This document shows, piece by piece, positions 21,351 to 23,278 of a DNA stretch of 23,278 nt. The DNA is taken from assembly GCA_002335945.1 (NCBI GenBank), contig DDDD01000145.1, positions 1-23,278 of the forward strand, given 5' to 3'. A model generated the notes under the pieces. It was not told the origin of the DNA and ran no database searches. It saw only the letters and a list, made by a program, of their open reading frames with translations. Numbering within the stretch: the first letter of the stretch is position 1; the number at the start of each line of letters is the position of its first letter. Position numbers and translations under genes: made by a program. This DNA comes from Porticoccaceae bacterium UBA1989. Its GTDB lineage: Bacteria > Pseudomonadota > Gammaproteobacteria > Pseudomonadales > Porticoccaceae.

Positions 21351-21389
21351 GCTAGTAATAGCGGCTTGTAATACTTGCTTGTAATAACG
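21351..21389. repeat. Three 13-bp tandem repeats upstream of the aminotransferase gene
   Basis: Copies at 21351-21363, 21364-21376 and 21377-21389 share GCT[AT]GTAATA followed by three variable bases. They lie in the 139-nt gap between the DUF2459 gene and the aminotransferase start, 34 nt before the ATG in transcription direction, where a leader or promoter would be. Confidence 0.75.
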
Positions 21390-21456
21390 AGCCCTCAGGG
21401 TACTGGCCAGCGAAAAAAACACTAATACCCCCAACTGGGTAAAATATGAAATAGAT

Positions 21457-22014
21457 TTAAGGTTCTAGCGGGAGGTAACCATTTTTGCGCACGCTGCGCT
21501 CTACCTGACTGGGAAAAATATTGAATACTGGGTTGAGGTTCAGGCCCGCCGTGCGCAGACCATAGGAGGTCCAGTTGTTGCAGGTATTGGCTATGGTATA
21601 GACACCCCGAGACTTAAAAAACTGCTCGCCATTGGCCCGCTCTCTGACTCTGGTCAGCTGATTGCTCTTATCTAATTTAAAGTAACGGCTAACAAATAGG
21701 GCTAGAGAATCCATCACCGAATCGCTGATAGAGATGCTGTAAAGCACCGCATCCTCTGTTAGGTCTCTGCGTAGGTCATCAATGCCCAGCAATGCCACCA
21801 CCGATGAGGTGGGCAGCATTAGAGCGCGCAGGCCCATCAGCTTGGTTTGTTGCTCATTGCCATAATAATGGTAGTCACCCCAGCCAATACGCAGCCATTG
21901 GTAACTACCAAAAATAGGATTCAGCTGCGGCATCAAGGCACAGAGACTTGCGGCGGGCAGCACCAGATGGGTGTGGATTCCATCGCGAACAAAATGTAAT
22001 TGAGCATCCGACAT
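21457..22014 (-). CDS. DUF2459 family protein
   Basis: A 185-residue protein whose blocks fit DUF2459: a start DGIHTHLVLPAASL (family: GWHTGLVLP), WLRIGWGDYHYY, ALRALMLPTSSVVALLGI, and the end block YTIANTCNNWTSYGLRTAGLN with the NTCN-W motif. No function is established for the family. Relatives usually start with a membrane segment; none is seen here and the frame upstream of ATG 22014 has no other usable start before a stop, so this copy seems to lack it. No good ribosome binding site precedes the ATG. It reads toward the aminotransferase gene, 139 nt away, and is divergent from gabD. Confidence 0.75.
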   Translation of the reverse strand: MSDAQLHFVRDGIHTHLVLPAASLCALMPQLNPIFGSYQWLRIGWGDYHYYGNEQQTKLMGLRALMLPTSSVVALLGIDDLRRDLTEDAVLYSISISDSVMDSLALFVSRYFKLDKSNQLTRVRERANGEQFFKSRGVYTIANTCNNWTSYGLRTAGLNLNPVFNIFPSQVERSVRKNGYLPLEP

Positions 22015-22090
22015 AATGATGACAGGGGTCAGAGAGATTTGGTCATTGTTATACGTGATTAAGGCGAATGTTACTACCTAATCATGGGTA

Positions 22091-22120
22091 TTGCTGATAT
22101 GAGTCCAACCCCTCTATATT
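22091..22120 (+). promoter_or_regulatory. Possible sigma-70 promoter for gabD
   Basis: TTGCTG (22091-22096) and TATATT (22115-22120) with an 18-nt spacer lie 64 nt before the gabD start in the 170-nt gap to the divergent DUF2459 gene. Each box differs from consensus by one or two bases. Chance matches of this quality are common, so this is only a candidate. Confidence 0.3.
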
Positions 22121-22184
22121 TACGCAATAATCGACTATGCTACAGGAATTGAGTGCAGTATTAACCGATAAAAGAGGAAGTCCA

Positions 22185-23278
22185 ATGACCCTAAACTTGA
22201 AAGACGCCAGTCTATTAAAAACCCAGTCCTATATTAATGGCCATTGGGTAGATGCAGACGGCGGAGAAACCCTCGCGGTTACCAACCCAGCCACCGGCGA
22301 GACTGTCGCTGCAGTCGCTAAATGTGGCACCGCTGAGACGCGCCGTATGATTGAGGCCGCTGAGGTTGCTCAAAAAGCTTGGGCTAAAACGACGGTTAAA
22401 GAGCGCGCCGCAATGCTGCGCAACTGGTTTAACCTGATGATGGCAAACCAAGAAGACCTGGCCCAGATTCTAACCGCTGAACAGGGCAAACCGCTGGCAG
22501 AGGCCCGTGGTGAAATTGCCTACGGCGCTAGCTATGTAGAATGGTTTAGTGAAGAGTCCAAACGGGTGTATGGCGATATTATCCCAGCCCCCTCTAACGA
22601 CAAACGGGTAATGGTGATTAAACAGCCAGTGGGGGTGGTTGCCTGTATTACTCCGTGGAATTTCCCTAACGCGATGCTGACCCGCAAGATTGCCCCTGCA
22701 ATTGCCGCTGGCTGTGCTGTGGTATGTAAGCCGGCCAATGCCACACCCCTGTCTGCGTTGGCACTGATGGAGCTTGCAGAACGAGCGGGATTTCCCAAAG
22801 GCTTGGTCAATATAGTGACTGGTCGCACCGCAGAAATTGGTGCCGAAATTACCAGTAACCCCCTTGTGCGCAAAGTGACCTTTACCGGTTCTACCCCTGT
22901 GGGCAAGCAGTTAATGGCCGAGTGCGCCCAAACCGTAAAGCGCACCTCTATGGAGCTGGGGGGCAATGCACCCTTTATTGTTTTTGATGATGCGGATATC
23001 GATGCCGCGGTTCAGGGGGCCATGGTCTCCAAATATCGCAATGCAGGTCAAACCTGCGTCTGCTCCAATCGCCTGATTATTCAGGCGGGAGTGTACGATG
23101 AATTTGCTGCCAAATTAGCCGATGCAGTCAAGGGCTTAAAGGTGGGCAATGGTGCCGAAGAGGGCGTAACCGTCGGCCCACTGATTGATGAAAAAGCCGC
23201 CAATGGGGTCTGTGCCTTTATTGATGATGCTGTGGCCAAAGGGGCAACCGTGACCTTGGGTGGCGGGCGCAGTGAGCT
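22185..23278 (+). CDS. gabD: NAD(P)-dependent succinate-semialdehyde dehydrogenase, N-terminal part (3' end outside window)
   Basis: Oxidises succinate semialdehyde (from GABA) or a similar omega-semialdehyde to the acid, in the cytoplasm. The frame is open from ATG 22185, preceded by AGAGGAAG, to the window end (364 codons plus 2 nt of an expected about 480). Motifs: SYINGHWVDADGG, GVVACITPWNFPNAM (cofactor domain), KPANATPLSALAL, FTGSTPVGKQL, the general base Glu257 in MELGGNAP and the nucleophile Cys291 in AGQTCVCSNR. A second cysteine at 293 is the redox partner seen in GabD/SSADH proteins, which supports GabD over other aldehyde dehydrogenases. Context with the omega-aminotransferase fits GABA or polyamine breakdown. 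Confidence 0.93.
   Translation, partial: MTLNLKDASLLKTQSYINGHWVDADGGETLAVTNPATGETVAAVAKCGTAETRRMIEAAEVAQKAWAKTTVKERAAMLRNWFNLMMANQEDLAQILTAEQGKPLAEARGEIAYGASYVEWFSEESKRVYGDIIPAPSNDKRVMVIKQPVGVVACITPWNFPNAMLTRKIAPAIAAGCAVVCKPANATPLSALALMELAERAGFPKGLVNIVTGRTAEIGAEITSNPLVRKVTFTGSTPVGKQLMAECAQTVKRTSMELGGNAPFIVFDDADIDAAVQGAMVSKYRNAGQTCVCSNRLIIQAGVYDEFAAKLADAVKGLKVGNGAEEGVTVGPLIDEKAANGVCAFIDDAVAKGATVTLGGGRSE

Noticed and set aside
21318..21434. N-terminal extension of the aminotransferase to 21434
   Set aside because: The extension runs through tandem repeats, has no family similarity and no ribosome binding site; ATG 21317 has one and fits the family length.
22532..22966. 144-codon open frame antisense to gabD
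   Set aside because: The plus-strand frame encodes clear aldehyde dehydrogenase motifs; this one is its shadow.

Overview
The window looks like a chromosomal segment of a marine gammaproteobacterium. Moderate GC, the contiguous order hslV-hslU-DUF971-ubiE-ubiJ-ubiB-hisI-hisE-tatA-tatB-tatC (close to the Pseudomonas arrangement, without the pha genes found there), and the protein sequences suggest the Cellvibrionales/SAR92-like part of the class. That placement is inference from memory of gene order and protein flavour, not a database result. I see no phage, plasmid, IS, CRISPR, rRNA or tRNA genes, and no gene-free stretch exceeds 300 bases.

Layout. Positions 1-2.3 kb hold the 3' end of acetyl-CoA synthetase, a membrane-anchored glycerophosphodiester phosphodiesterase, a small XRE-type regulator and a convergent 60-residue protein of unknown function. 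Positions 2.5-5.8 kb hold a LysE/RhtB exporter behind a strong 20-bp palindrome, a divergent Tag-family DNA glycosylase-like protein, and a convergent DUF885 lipoprotein.

Positions 5.95-10.24 kb are the most interesting block. A TPP riboswitch precedes a TonB-dependent receptor, a small YkoF/MTH1187-like thiamine-binding protein, a PnuC-family (PnuT-like) permease and an APH-fold kinase, all tightly spaced or overlapping, with msrB 12 nt downstream. Together they read as a complete thiamine salvage route: outer membrane uptake, inner membrane facilitated transport, cytoplasmic binding and trapping by phosphorylation, switched off by TPP.

Positions 10.26-12.22 kb carry yajQ (minus), a YchJ-family SEC-C protein and an HSL-type alpha/beta hydrolase. 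Positions 12.22-19.76 kb form one long minus-strand run of housekeeping genes: HslVU protease, DUF971, ubiquinone biosynthesis (ubiE, ubiJ, ubiB), histidine biosynthesis (hisI, hisE) and Tat export (tatA, tatB, tatC). Many junctions overlap by 1-8 nt, and a good sigma-32-like promoter sits in front of hslV. Positions 19.9-23.28 kb carry a class III omega-aminotransferase, a DUF2459 protein and the 5' part of gabD on the opposite strand. The aminotransferase and gabD fit polyamine/GABA-type catabolism.

A theme not explained by the genes is a set of short, imperfect tandem repeats at gene starts and ends: 12 bp and 15 bp at the thiamine receptor, 13 bp before ubiE, 25 bp before hslV, 13 bp before the aminotransferase, and 33 bp inside tatB.
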